In this document: positions 16,366-25,632 of the stretch, one piece after another
Numbering within the stretch: position 1 is the stretch's first letter
Layout of the letters: the number at the start of each line of letters is the position of its first letter
NCBI GenBank assembly: GCA_003667865.1
Contig: CP033051.1
Span: forward strand, 3,660,001-3,724,000
Length of the DNA stretch: 64,000 nucleotides
From: Rossellomorea marisflavi
GTDB lineage: Bacteria; Bacillota; Bacilli; Bacillales; Bacillaceae_B
Direction: 5' to 3'
Made by a program: the position numbers and the translations under genes
The notes under the pieces: generated by a model
Told to the model about the DNA's origin: nothing
The model's database searches: none
The model's input: the letters and a program-made list of their open reading frames with translations, nothing else

Positions 16366-18150
16366 CTATTTTAAAGTTACATAATCTATTGAAGCATACA
16401 CAAACTCCTTCTCAAGCCTCAGCTGTTGTGTAGCAAATTCATGATATAGACTATGTTTCTCAAACAGTTCATTGTGCGTACCAACTCCAGTAACCTTCCC
16501 TTTTTCAAGGAAGATAATTTGATCTGCATCCATTACAGTCGATAGACGATGAGCAATTACTAGCGTAGTACGTCCTTGCATAAGATTTTTCAATGCATCT
16601 TGAACGACTATTTCAGATTGGCTATCCAAACTTGATGTTGCTTCATCAAGCATTAAAATTTGCGGGTTACGCAATAGTGCTCTTGCAATAGCTAAACGCT
16701 GTCTTTGACCACCTGAGAGCTTTATTCCTCGTTCACCAACCTCTGTTTCATACCCCTTTGGCATGTCTAAAATAAAATCATGTGCATACGCCATTTTTGC
16801 GGCACGTTCAATAGCTTCTTGATTTACCTTTTCTTTGAGCCCATAAGTGAGATTTTCTAGAATTGAACCTGAATATATAGGACTATCTTGGGATACGTAT
16901 CCTAGAATGCTCCGCCAGGAATGTAACGAAAAGTTACGAATAGGATCCTGCCCAAGTCGCACCTCACCAGATTGTGGTTGATAGAATTGTTCTATTAATG
17001 AAAAAAGTGTTGTTTTACCACTTCCGCTAGGACCTACAATAGCCGTTACTTTTCCATGCTCTGCAGTTATTGATACATCCTTTAATATCATCTCTTCTTC
17101 ATATTTAAATGAAACTTGTTCGAACAGAAGCGAATGATTAGTATCCGCAACCACTTTCCCCTTTTCCAATTTCTCCTCTTCATGAGAGAGAATGTTTACA
17201 ACCTTTTCTGTTGCTCCAACTGCTTTAGAGAATTCCGTAAAGAACATAGCAATTTGAGTGATTGGCATAATAATTTGGAATAAGTAAATAAAGAAGGCAG
17301 CTAATTCTCCTGCTGTCATGGCACCGGTTGATACCCTAATACCACCATACCCAATAATTATCACTAAAACGACAATAATTAATGAAGAAACAAGTGGTGA
17401 CATAATTGCTTGAATAATAGCTTCTTTAATTCCATAGTTATAAAGTTTTTGTATTCCTTTTTTCCCACGATCCATTTCTTGGTTTTCAGCATTTGAAGCT
17501 TTCACAAGTCTAATTTCTGATAGCACTCGGGTCAGGTTAGCAGAAAAGTTTGCTGTTTCTGACTGCATAGACCTAGAAATCGCTGTCATTTTCTTTCCAA
17601 TTGGAACGACAAATAATAAAGATAATGGAATAACAGAAAACATTACAATTGTTAATGGCCAATCTAAATAAAGTAAGACAATGATTGCTCCTATTACCGA
17701 AATCATTCCTGTTATAAAGCCTGTAATATGCTCTGTAATTAAGTTTCGAATAATTCCAGTATCGTTCGTCATCCTGCTTACAGAATCACCTGTTTCGTGC
17801 GTGTCATAGTATCGAACAGGTAAGACAAGTAGCTTTCTCCATAAACGTTCGCGTAGTGAGGCAATAATATATTGACCTGTTCTTGCTAATAAGAAAACTG
17901 ACACTCCTCCAGCTAAAGCTTGAATAAAAAATGCCACAGCAATACCGATTATTACTCCTGTATTCATATCCTTGAAGCTGAAATTATCTATTAAACGACT
18001 TGCAAGTAATGGAATTGCCAAACCAGCAATCGTTGTAAGAATACTAAGAAATAAGGCAAATCCGAAGAGCAGCTTTGGAGGTTTTGTTTCCTTAAGGAGC
18101 AAGAACAGCTGTTTTGAGTGATACCCAATCCCAATGTTTGATTTCTCCAT
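16366..18150 (-). CDS. bmrA: BmrA-type multidrug ABC exporter (half-transporter)
   Basis: This 594-residue protein is a homodimeric exporter half: six membrane helices (about 25-320) followed by one ATPase domain (about 340-580). Walker A GPSGSGKTT, Q-loop YVSQDSP, signature LSGGQ, Walker B ILMLDEATSS and the H-loop AHRLST are intact. The sequence closely follows Bacillus BmrA, including GERGIKLSGGQRQR and the conserved RLVKASNAE coupling region, and it should pump hydrophobic drugs from the inner leaflet. Ribosome binding site AGAGG. It lies 47 bp downstream of paiB in the same direction, so co-transcription is possible. Confidence 0.9.
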   Translation of the reverse strand: MEKSNIGIGYHSKQLFLLLKETKPPKLLFGFALFLSILTTIAGLAIPLLASRLIDNFSFKDMNTGVIIGIAVAFFIQALAGGVSVFLLARTGQYIIASLRERLWRKLLVLPVRYYDTHETGDSVSRMTNDTGIIRNLITEHITGFITGMISVIGAIIVLLYLDWPLTIVMFSVIPLSLLFVVPIGKKMTAISRSMQSETANFSANLTRVLSEIRLVKASNAENQEMDRGKKGIQKLYNYGIKEAIIQAIMSPLVSSLIIVVLVIIIGYGGIRVSTGAMTAGELAAFFIYLFQIIMPITQIAMFFTEFSKAVGATEKVVNILSHEEEKLEKGKVVADTNHSLLFEQVSFKYEEEMILKDVSITAEHGKVTAIVGPSGSGKTTLFSLIEQFYQPQSGEVRLGQDPIRNFSLHSWRSILGYVSQDSPIYSGSILENLTYGLKEKVNQEAIERAAKMAYAHDFILDMPKGYETEVGERGIKLSGGQRQRLAIARALLRNPQILMLDEATSSLDSQSEIVVQDALKNLMQGRTTLVIAHRLSTVMDADQIIFLEKGKVTGVGTHNELFEKHSLYHEFATQQLRLEKEFVYASIDYVTLK

Positions 18151-18197
18151 TTTTCAACCTCTTTCTAATTGTATATTTGGTTCTACAAACACCAAAA

Positions 18198-18815
18198 TTA
18201 CCATTCATTGTTCATAGCACGCGTCATGTAATGTGCTATTTTACAGTTCATTTCCTCTTTTGACTCCAAAAGCTTCTTGATTACTAATTCTTTTCTCTCT
18301 TTTGAATGATTTTGACTAAGTTTTGCTTGCCCTTCAATTCTATTAATATGAATTTTAAAGGCAACAACGCCTCTAGTCAGTCCCTCAACATAATTAGTGT
18401 CTACATTCTCCATAGAATAACCACTTCCATCCTTCTCATACTTCTTAACCAACTCAGTGAAGCGATTATAGATTTCCTCATTATCGTTAACTATTTCCAA
18501 TTGACCATAAACGTGTACAGCAATATAGTTCCAAGTAGGAACAGTCTGGTCTGTTTCATACCATGAAGGAGAAATATAACAATGAGGACCATGAAAAGTA
18601 GTAAGAACGGATTGCCCTTCAATATCATTCCATTGAGGATTTCCTTTGGCAAAGTGACCATTAAGCGTTTGTTGTTCTCGATCAAATATAAGCGGCAAAT
18701 GAGTCGCGCATGGTTCATCTTTATGTGTTGTTATAACAGTCGCAAAACTATACTGTTCAATTACGTCATACAGAATTTCTTTATCCTTAATCAAAAAATG
18801 CTTTGGAATATACAT
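18198..18815 (-). CDS. paiB: PaiB-type FMN-binding regulator
   Basis: This 205-residue protein matches PaiB, a split-barrel FMN-binding protein reported to repress protease and sporulation genes in Bacillus. Key segments are MYIPKHFLI, ATHLPLIF, HGPHCYISPSWYE, VPTWNYIAVHVYG and a C-terminal KLSQNHSKERK. paiA, the usual N-acetyltransferase partner, is not adjacent. Ribosome binding site GGAGA. The bmrA gene follows. Confidence 0.9.
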   Translation of the reverse strand: MYIPKHFLIKDKEILYDVIEQYSFATVITTHKDEPCATHLPLIFDREQQTLNGHFAKGNPQWNDIEGQSVLTTFHGPHCYISPSWYETDQTVPTWNYIAVHVYGQLEIVNDNEEIYNRFTELVKKYEKDGSGYSMENVDTNYVEGLTRGVVAFKIHINRIEGQAKLSQNHSKERKELVIKKLLESKEEMNCKIAHYMTRAMNNEW

Positions 18816-19044
18816 AATTATTCTCCATTCATATAGAATCTTGTTTATTTAGAATCAAATACAATCCTAATAAACAAACCCCCAAAAACAGTACACCAAA
18901 TTATATTAGTCTACAATATCAACTCCTAGAAGTATTGTAATGTTTATCCTATAACTAATAATACAACTGATTGTAGCAATTGTTTCACGAGTAAGTAAAT
19001 TTTACCATAATTGTCATTTATTCTAGAACTATTAAAGATGATTA

Positions 19045-19094
19045 AAAAGACTGCCGGTCTGTCATTCTATTGCATGACAGACCGGCAGTCTTTT
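19045..19094. terminator. Strong bidirectional terminator
   Basis: A 20-bp GC-rich perfect stem flanked by AAAA and TTTT (arms AAAAGACTGCCGGTCTGTCA and complement). It ends the GGDEF-EAL gene on the minus strand. Confidence 0.92.
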
Positions 19095-19102
19095 AAGTGA
19101 AA

Positions 19103-21328
19103 TCATTTTTCTTGCAGCAAATTTGCTTTTAACTGCTGCTCTAGTTCATCTACTGGTAATGGTTTATTAAAATAATAGCCTTGACCAATGTGGCAAGAAT
19201 TATTTAGTAAAAAAGTAACTTGTTCTGCTGTTTCAATTCCTTCTGCAATAATAGAAAAGTTCATATTTATTCCCATATCAATGATTGCTTTTACTATCGA
19301 ACCATTTCCATTCATACGAATATCATCAACAAATGACTTATCAATCTTTATGCTGTCAATTGGAAGATACCGAAGATTACTTAATGAAGAATACCCTGTA
19401 CCGAAATCATCCATTGAGATATCGACACCTAGTTGTTTAAGTTTTCTTAGAATACGTGTAGAACGTTCAAAGTTCTGCATAATACTCTCAGTTATTTCTA
19501 ACTCTAGTAGACTTGGGTTGATTCCAACATCATCTATAATCTTTTTTACTGCTTTAATAAATTCGTCATCCTGTAATTGTCTTACAGAAATATTTACTGC
19601 TACCGGTACGCTACCAAACCCTTTTTGTTCCCAGCGTTTACTTTGTTCACACGCTTCCCTAAGTACCCATTTACCTATCGGGACAATTAAACCTGTTTCT
19701 TCAGCAAGAGGAATAAATTCACCTGGAGAAATCGTTCCTAATTCTGGATGCACCCATCGAATTAGTGCTTCTACACCTAAAATTTTCCGAGTTCTTAAAT
19801 CTATTTTTGGTTGATAGAATAGTGAGAATTGATTAAGTTCCATAGACCTTCTTAACGCATTCTCAAGTTCCATTTTTCTAAACGTGACTTTTTCTAAATC
19901 ACGATAGTAAAATTGGAAATTATTTTTCCCTTTTTCTTTCGCAAGATACATTGCTGTGTCTGCATGCTTTATTAAATTTTCCGGATCCAATCCATCTTCT
20001 GGATACATACTTACACCTATACTAGGTGTCACGAAAAACTCCTGATGATCAATTTTAAAGGGCCTGGTAAATGTATGTAGGATTTGATCTGCTAGAAAAA
20101 CAACATTTCCCTTACGCATTGGTTTAAGTATAATTAAAAACTCATCCCCACCCTGACGGAATACTTCTCCATTTTCCGGAACAACTTTATTTAATCTGTT
20201 TGCAACCTCACGTAATATGAGATCCCCAGTAGAATGCCCTTTTGTATCGTTAATAACTTTGAAACGATCTAAATCCAAAAATAATACTGCAAAAGATTCA
20301 CTTGAACCTTCAACAATGATTTCCTCTAATCGTTTAATAAAGGAATTACGGTTCGGTAGCCCGGTTAACGAATCATAAAAAGCCATATTATGAATGAGTG
20401 TTTCTGATTTTTTTCGAGAGGTAATATCTCTGCCAATTACTTGCATAGCCATTTTACCTTTGTATAAAATCGGCATCAAAGAAATTTCAATATCTCGAAT
20501 TTCTAAGTCCAGTCTTTTAATTTTTAATTCCATTATATGTTTATCAGAATGATATACAAAGTCTCCATCTATATTTCTCTTTATTCTGGTTAGATCTTCT
20601 TCACAAATAAACATACATAGTTCTTTATTAATGATCTGCTTCGTGTCAGTTGCGCCAAATAATAAAATACCTGATTTATTTATGTATTCAAATCTACCAT
20701 TATAAAGAACAGCAATAATATCTGGTGACATTTCAACTAAGCTTTGATACTGACCTTCACTTTCTTTTCGGTCCGTAATATCAAATAAAACACTTGTAAA
20801 ATAAATAAGTTCTCCCTTTTCATTAATAGTGGGGATTCCACGGTCCTGAATCCATCGCACATCTCCATTTGGTTTTATAATTCTATAAATACTAGTACAC
20901 GCTTCACCTCTTTGTAAAATTTCTGCGCGGTCATTTAGTACTTGTATATCCTCTCGGTGTATGACCTTCTTCCAAAGCTCTTTATCCTGATAAAATTCAT
21001 CCTTTGAATATCCATAAAGCCTTTGAATACCTGTTGAAATTAATAGATTATTCGTTTTCAAATCATGTGACCAGATAGCTACATCTAATGAATCAAAAAT
21101 ACTATTTAATTTCTGATCACTCTTTGTTAGTTCCGTTTTTGTTTGTTTGTACCTAAGATAAAACAAACAAAATAGAATCATAATGAAAACAAGGAGAATC
21201 CCTGTAAAGATGTTTAGAAATACATTTCCTAAAGATCCAAAAAATAAAATCATAATGCATAATAAAACGATGAAGCTAACGATTATAGTTATACTTCTTG
21301 TGTAGGTAAGAACCTTTTTATCATTCAA
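19103..21328 (-). CDS. Membrane-anchored PAS-GGDEF-EAL c-di-GMP protein
   Basis: This protein of about 741 residues has two N-terminal membrane helices (within 10-60), two PAS domains (about 75-310), a GGDEF cyclase (about 315-480) and an EAL phosphodiesterase (about 490-735). The cyclase motif is FRQGGDEF. The EAL side keeps GVEALIRW, the metal-site DDFGTGYSSLS, KIDKSFV and AEGIETAEQ, so both activities look possible. There is no RxxD inhibition site before GGDEF. I prefer TTG 21328 (AAGGGA at 9 nt) to TTG 21337, which abuts the binding site. No partner gene is adjacent. Confidence 0.9.
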   Translation of the reverse strand: MNDKKVLTYTRSITIIVSFIVLLCIMILFFGSLGNVFLNIFTGILLVFIMILFCLFYLRYKQTKTELTKSDQKLNSIFDSLDVAIWSHDLKTNNLLISTGIQRLYGYSKDEFYQDKELWKKVIHREDIQVLNDRAEILQRGEACTSIYRIIKPNGDVRWIQDRGIPTINEKGELIYFTSVLFDITDRKESEGQYQSLVEMSPDIIAVLYNGRFEYINKSGILLFGATDTKQIINKELCMFICEEDLTRIKRNIDGDFVYHSDKHIMELKIKRLDLEIRDIEISLMPILYKGKMAMQVIGRDITSRKKSETLIHNMAFYDSLTGLPNRNSFIKRLEEIIVEGSSESFAVLFLDLDRFKVINDTKGHSTGDLILREVANRLNKVVPENGEVFRQGGDEFLIILKPMRKGNVVFLADQILHTFTRPFKIDHQEFFVTPSIGVSMYPEDGLDPENLIKHADTAMYLAKEKGKNNFQFYYRDLEKVTFRKMELENALRRSMELNQFSLFYQPKIDLRTRKILGVEALIRWVHPELGTISPGEFIPLAEETGLIVPIGKWVLREACEQSKRWEQKGFGSVPVAVNISVRQLQDDEFIKAVKKIIDDVGINPSLLELEITESIMQNFERSTRILRKLKQLGVDISMDDFGTGYSSLSNLRYLPIDSIKIDKSFVDDIRMNGNGSIVKAIIDMGINMNFSIIAEGIETAEQVTFLLNNSCHIGQGYYFNKPLPVDELEQQLKANLLQEK

Positions 21329-21561
21329 CGAAATCAATCCCTTGTTGATCCTATAGATAGAGATCTATTTTTATCTTTATATAGGATCGTTCATGTAAGT
21401 CTATTATCACATAAATGATTCATAACATATCTAGGAAATATATCTTATTTTTCTCTACTTACTCAAAGTGTACTTTTATCGACAGGCTGAGAAGTAGCCT
21501 TCCTATATTTTTTGACAGTCGTTGATTTACAAGAATTACATGATTACTTTTAAGTAACAAC

Positions 21562-22482
21562 TTATTTTGTGACAGATAAAATTATTTTCTTGATTGACTC
21601 AATTACTATTTCGGGATCTTCTAAATGAATAGAATGACCAGAATCTACAGTTATCTGGTCCGTACAATTCGTTACATTCGATAAAGTATCATGGTACTTC
21701 TTCCATCCTGAGGTTTGATTATCCGCAGTTAAAATAATGGTCGGAAGATTTTTTTTTAATGGCCTAGATGCAAGTAGTTGCTCTGCGGTTTTACAACTAT
21801 CTCGGTACTCCATATAAATAGATTTGTATCCTCCTTGTGAATAGCCTACATCATTTAAAGACTTAACATATTCATCTTTCAAGAAGTTTCTTCCTACCTT
21901 TTGTTTGAAAAGTCTCGGGAGACCAATGACTGAGAACAAGTATCCAAGTATAGTAAATCTTTTAAATTGGTTTATACGCTTTTTATTCTTCTCATTATAA
22001 AGATAGTAGTGTTCATGAGCAGGATCTACAAGGATCATCCCTTGTACTTTTTCTGGATGTGCACTGGCAAATAGTCTTGTTATAAGAGCTCCATAAGAAT
22101 GACCAACTAGTACGATTGGACCATTTATATTTAATAGTTCTAGCATTTCCTCTAATTCCTCGATAGCATCCAATCCAGTCATATTTTTTCTTTTTGTTCG
22201 ACTCCACCCGTAATTACCTCTATCATAAGATACTACTTTTGCAATTTTAGAGATTTCCGGTTGGATATAACACCAGTCTATTGATATCGAACTTAATCCA
22301 CTTTCTAGAAGAACTGTAATAGGTCCGTCCCCAGAAATAAGTACGTGAAGGTCGGAATATTTCGTTCGTACAATTTGCCCCGGTGGTAAAGTAGCATTTT
22401 TTCTGGCCTGAATCGTATTCCAAATCGTTAATGGAAATCCGATACACCCTATCACTGTTCTAATTACTGATAATGCTTTCAT
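21562..22482 (-). CDS. Alpha/beta hydrolase
   Basis: This 306-residue protein has an N-terminal hydrophobic stretch (about 5-22), so it may be membrane-tethered, then an alpha/beta-hydrolase core. The oxyanion-type LLESGLSS, the nucleophile elbow VGHSYG (Ser129), the ILVDPAHE region and a C-terminal DSGHSIHLEDP supply the catalytic triad. The substrate is unknown. The ribosome binding site is AGGAGA. Confidence 0.85.
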   Translation of the reverse strand: MKALSVIRTVIGCIGFPLTIWNTIQARKNATLPPGQIVRTKYSDLHVLISGDGPITVLLESGLSSISIDWCYIQPEISKIAKVVSYDRGNYGWSRTKRKNMTGLDAIEELEEMLELLNINGPIVLVGHSYGALITRLFASAHPEKVQGMILVDPAHEHYYLYNEKNKKRINQFKRFTILGYLFSVIGLPRLFKQKVGRNFLKDEYVKSLNDVGYSQGGYKSIYMEYRDSCKTAEQLLASRPLKKNLPTIILTADNQTSGWKKYHDTLSNVTNCTDQITVDSGHSIHLEDPEIVIESIKKIILSVTK

Positions 22483-22628
22483 GTCATTATTCTCCTAGTT
22501 TAATAATTTGACTTGATTATATACAAAGAATAACTATGTATCAATAATTTCCATTCAATTTTATAAAAATACATTCCTTTTCATAAGCTCTTTACTCTTC
22601 AACTTAAATGGACGTATAAAAACTCACT

Positions 22629-22658
22629 AAAAAACGCTCAGACCACTCCAAGCGTTTT
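22629..22658 (-). terminator. Terminator of the Gly/Pro-rich gene
   Basis: Stem AAAACGCT/AGCGTTTT, 12-nt loop, with TTTTTT on the minus strand, 18 bp past the stop codon. Confidence 0.85.
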
Positions 22659-22675
22659 CCATAATAATCTTAAAG

Positions 22676-23107
22676 CTATACGCATTGAAAAGATTGTATT
22701 CTCCTTAAATCAACGCCAAAATATACCCATGTAAACCCAGTCCAACGATATCCTGCTACAGAACGACGCCCTACAAATGTTGGGTAGAACCAGAAAGAAT
22801 TATTTCCTCGCATCCATATATAAGTGTATCGATATAGACAACCTGATATTGCACCTGGGTCAACAGCAAAAGTACTTACAGACTGCTGCTGCGGGATTAC
22901 AGATGGGGGTGGAGCTGTTGGTGCAGTACCTGGTACCCCAGTCCCTGTTCCAGGCTGTTGACCTGACTGACCTGGAAAGAAGCTTCCTGGAAAAGAACCT
23001 CCAGGTATTTGTTGTGAAGGAAATCCTGGAAATCCTCCTCCGAATTGTCCTTGTCCAGGTACTGGAGTTGTTGGTAAATGTGAAAATTGTCTATCAAAAT
23101 AGTACAA
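22676..23107 (-). CDS. Gly/Pro/Gln-rich protein with aromatic C-terminus, unrecognised
   Basis: This 143-residue protein is in two parts. Residues about 15-85 are low-complexity (FPG, GQ, TGTG, APTAPPP). The C-terminal 55 residues are dense in aromatic and basic residues (CLYRYTYIW, FWFYPTFVG, WTGFTWVYFG) and end in a Cys-Val. There is no signal peptide. The composition recalls spore-coat or surface proteins, but that is inference. TTG 23107, with AAAGGAG 8 nt upstream, is the better start than GTG 23116. Confidence 0.7.
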   Translation of the reverse strand: MYYFDRQFSHLPTTPVPGQGQFGGGFPGFPSQQIPGGSFPGSFFPGQSGQQPGTGTGVPGTAPTAPPPSVIPQQQSVSTFAVDPGAISGCLYRYTYIWMRGNNSFWFYPTFVGRRSVAGYRWTGFTWVYFGVDLRRIQSFQCV

Positions 23108-23348
23108 AAGATTCACTCCTTTAACTTATTTTGTCAATGTAGTCTATGTATTCTGCCTAGATTGGTGCTTATTTCCAACCTGTATTTCTAAACATTTCAA
23201 GTTCTTTAAATGAATAGAATATCGTTATTATAAAGAGGATAATAGCTTTTAAATGAGGATATTCTTAGACTTAAACCCAATCATGTGGTCGACAATGCGA
23301 CCTTTATATGAGAGGTTTTCAAAGTAATTCGCTTGGAAGTCTTTTCAA

Positions 23349-23527
23349 CGGACATTTATTCCTTTATTTGTGGAAAAAGCTTAATTTTGAGAGGGCTTTC
23401 GGACATCCGTTCCGTTATTTTAATAAAAAGTAGCTGTTCTTGTTCATTTCTCACTAAATAACGGAACAGATGTCCGCCAACTTATAAAATTTAGCTACTT
23501 TCATCAAAATAGCGAACTAAATGTCCG
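23349..23527. repeat. Nested inverted-repeat element (TGTCCG type)
   Basis: Four related half-sites of about 21 bp occur in mirror order. The inner pair, 23400-23420 and 23456-23476, reads CGGACATCCGTTCCGTTATTT and its near-complement. The outer, more divergent pair lies at 23349-23369 and 23506-23527. Together they form nested imperfect hairpins in an otherwise empty 540-bp gap. This looks like a dispersed palindromic repeat, or a mobile hairpin element without a gene. Confidence 0.65.
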
Positions 23528-23574
23528 CTCCCTATACGTTCGTTCGTCTCTTAGTAAATGAATTTCAGAAAATA

Positions 23575-23614
23575 TAAAACGCTTGGATATGAGTTCAATC
23601 CCTCTAACCAAGCG
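23575..23614 (-). terminator. Terminator of the SET-domain gene
   Basis: Stem CGCTTGG/CCAAGCG with a 21-nt loop, followed by a TTTTATATTTT tail on the minus strand. Confidence 0.75.
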
Positions 23615-23655
23615 CCTTGTCTGTACTATATAAAGTATAAAATCTTCAAATACCT

Positions 23656-24063
23656 TTATTCTTTTTCATTGCTTTGATCATCTTGTTCTTCTTTATCAAA
23701 CCACAGAAGCTCCTGGTCTTCCTCATCACCATTGTAGTTAATGAAGATTTCTTCTCCGGCTTTAATATCTTTATAGGCATAAAATTTAAACGTATGGTCT
23801 TCAAAGCTAATATCGTACGTAGCATTTGGTGTATATGAATGATTAAATAGCATTCCGTATCCTAACAAAATAGCCGTGTGATTGACTCCATATTCAAAGG
23901 CATAGTCTGCTAATAATGTTTTCTCTATATGCTCATGTTGTTCATTTGGGTAAGCGATCACTGGTGCTTCATGTAATAGTTCCCCTTTTACAATATCACG
24001 CGTGGCGAAGATTCCTCTGTTAAACTCACCATTACTAATTGTAGATGTTCTCACCTCTATCAT
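23656..24063 (-). CDS. SET-domain protein (putative lysine methyltransferase)
   Basis: This 135-residue protein is essentially one SET domain. The early strand RGIFATRDIVKGELL, the knot-forming LFNHSYTPNATY (NHS motif) and GEEIFINYNG are the three conserved blocks that bind S-adenosylmethionine and the target lysine. The C-terminal 20 residues are acidic. Bacterial SET proteins of this size exist, with mostly unknown targets. Ribosome binding site AAAGGGTGAT. Single gene. Confidence 0.85.
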   Translation of the reverse strand: MIEVRTSTISNGEFNRGIFATRDIVKGELLHEAPVIAYPNEQHEHIEKTLLADYAFEYGVNHTAILLGYGMLFNHSYTPNATYDISFEDHTFKFYAYKDIKAGEEIFINYNGDEEDQELLWFDKEEQDDQSNEKE

Positions 24064-24220
24064 TTAGATCACCCTTTCTTGTATTATGTAAAACCATGTC
24101 AGAACGTTAATAAGTTAGGATCATATTTAATGTGAACCATTTTATTAAAAGATAACCACTATAATTCCCCATCAAGACCTCTAGCAATACTTGATTGATA
24201 AGAGCTTTATAGAAGAAAAA

Positions 24221-24253
24221 ATAAAAAAGTCCTTCCCTAAAAGGGAAGAACCT
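24221..24253 (-). terminator. Terminator of the cold shock gene
   Basis: Hairpin TTCTTCCC TTTTA GGGAAGGA followed by TTTTTT on the minus strand, just past the csp stop codon. Confidence 0.85.
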
Positions 24254-24270
24254 TCAGCATATTGTATTAA

Positions 24271-24471
24271 TTATGCTTTTTCTACGTTAGTAGCTTGAGG
24301 TCCACGTTGACCTTCTTCAATGTTGAAAGTAACTGTTTGACCTTCTTCTAATGTTTTGAAACCGTCGCCTTGAATAGCTGAGAAGTGAACGAATACATCG
24401 TCTCCGCCTTCTACTTCGATAAATCCAAAACCTTTTTCTGCATTAAACCATTTAACTTTACCTGTGTTCAT
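24271..24471 (-). CDS. Cold shock protein (CspA/CspB family)
   Basis: This 66-residue OB-fold RNA chaperone carries RNP1 (KGFGFI) and RNP2 (VFVHF) and ends in [10 protein letters not shown]. The ATG at 24471 follows AGGAGG and gives the standard family length; the longer upstream frame is untranslated leader. It binds single-stranded RNA and prevents secondary structure in the cold. A leader over 100 nt long, typical of csp genes, appears to precede it. Confidence 0.95.
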   Translation of the reverse strand: MNTGKVKWFNAEKGFGFIEVEGGDDVFVHFSAIQGDGFKTLEEGQTVTFNIEEGQRGPQATNVEKA

Positions 24472-24810
24472 TGTGTTTCCTCCTAGTGCTTTATTGCACG
24501 ATAAATTACTATCCCTGCCCTCATACTCATTCAAGACAAAATTACTCTATGGTACTTTTGCTATCATTCATCATATTCCGAACAACAATAATTGATTTTA
24601 ATCATATCACATAATGTTGGAAAAGGAAATAGGGAAGTTTTGTTTTGACGATTAAATTGTAATAGATTGTGACTATCACAATTTATCCATCATCATTTAT
24701 ATTTATTAACGAAAATAAAAATTTTAATACATGTTATTCTGACTTTCTTTCTTCTTGATTTGAGTAAAGAATCTGTTTCAAATTTTCACAGACGTAGCAT
24801 CTTAACATTA
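24472..24810. other. Leader and upstream region of the cold shock gene
   Basis: No coding frame is credible here. A perfect 17-bp palindrome, ATTGTGA-CTA-TCACAAT, lies at 24666-24682, about 195 bp upstream of the csp start and past the end of the anti-sigma gene. I could not assign a clear promoter. The csp transcript probably starts within 24540-24620. Confidence 0.5.
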
Positions 24811-25041
24811 TTACGAAACGTTCATTGAGTAGTAAAGGATTAATAAAAGAATAATTAATAAAAGTCCACTACCTAACGATATAAGAAGACGATACACAAT
24901 TCGTTCTTTCATCGTTTTATTCTTATGAATCGTAACGTGATTCATAAGGTTCTGATGGATCTTCTCTTTATGTTTTTCGTTTAAATCTCGGGTTGGTAAT
25001 GTTTTTAGTTTGTTATCCAAGTGATCAAGTTTACGATTCAT
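24811..25041 (-). CDS. Probable small anti-sigma factor
   Basis: This 76-residue protein has a charged N-terminal half with a KLKTLPTRDLNEKHKEKIHQ helix and one C-terminal membrane helix (about 52-72). Its ATG at 25041 lies inside the end of the sigma-factor gene (11-bp overlap), the arrangement expected for an ECF sigma factor and its membrane anti-sigma partner. It is shorter than RsiX/RsiW, with no zinc motif. The assignment rests on context and topology. Confidence 0.7.
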   Translation of the reverse strand: MNRKLDHLDNKLKTLPTRDLNEKHKEKIHQNLMNHVTIHKNKTMKERIVYRLLISLGSGLLLIILLLILYYSMNVS

Positions 25042-25537
25042 AGAGATTCCCTCCCATTCGTTTACGCAATGCAGCTTTTGCCCGATTATAAGTAGATCGG
25101 ACTTTATTTTCACTCCAATTAAGAACAAACGATGCTTCCGAAACCGTTAAGTCTTTTAAACCTCTTAATATTATTACATCACGATAGCTTGGTTTAAGTG
25201 ATTGAACAGCCATGTATAGTTCTAGTGTCGCTTCATTTTCGTTAAAAACAGTTTCTGGTGTTTTCAAATTCTTTGGCTCATGAATTAGATCAAATGAAAT
25301 AAACTTCTTCCATTTATTTTTTCTAATCTCATCGATTGCTACGTTTCGTGCAATACTGAAAAGCCAAGTTTTTGGACTAGCATTTCCCTTAAATGTTTCT
25401 AGACCATTAATGGCTTTAATGAATACTTCCTGTACCAAATCTTCTACATCAGCAGAGCCTATCCGATAAATTAAAAAGTGATAGATATCATCACTATAGA
25501 GATGAAACCATTCTGAGATTTTATCTTTCGATGACAT
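25031..25537 (-). CDS. ECF-type RNA polymerase sigma factor
   Basis: This 168-residue sigma-70 family protein contains region 2 (YHFLIYRIGSADVEDLVQ, KTWLFSIARNVAIDEIRK) and region 4 (LKPSYRDVIILRGLKDLT, then the helix-turn-helix SENKVRSTYNRAKAALRK). It resembles the SigX/YlaC group. It should direct an envelope or stress regulon under the control of the overlapping downstream gene. A GAGACTTATCCGTCTAA segment upstream contains a CGTC element of the ECF -10 type, but I cannot place a matching -35. Confidence 0.9.
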   Translation of the reverse strand: MSSKDKISEWFHLYSDDIYHFLIYRIGSADVEDLVQEVFIKAINGLETFKGNASPKTWLFSIARNVAIDEIRKNKWKKFISFDLIHEPKNLKTPETVFNENEATLELYMAVQSLKPSYRDVIILRGLKDLTVSEASFVLNWSENKVRSTYNRAKAALRKRMGGNLYES

Positions 25538-25632
25538 ACTCCTTCTCCTCTACTTTTATTTCTATGTATTAGACGGATAAGTCTCAAAATTATCGCACTC
25601 TTTTTTTGGTTATTTTTTATCTAAATGTTCAT

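Noticed and set aside
22777..23124. Frames opposite and beside the Gly/Pro-rich gene
   Set aside because: Shadows of a low-complexity gene; no independent start signals.
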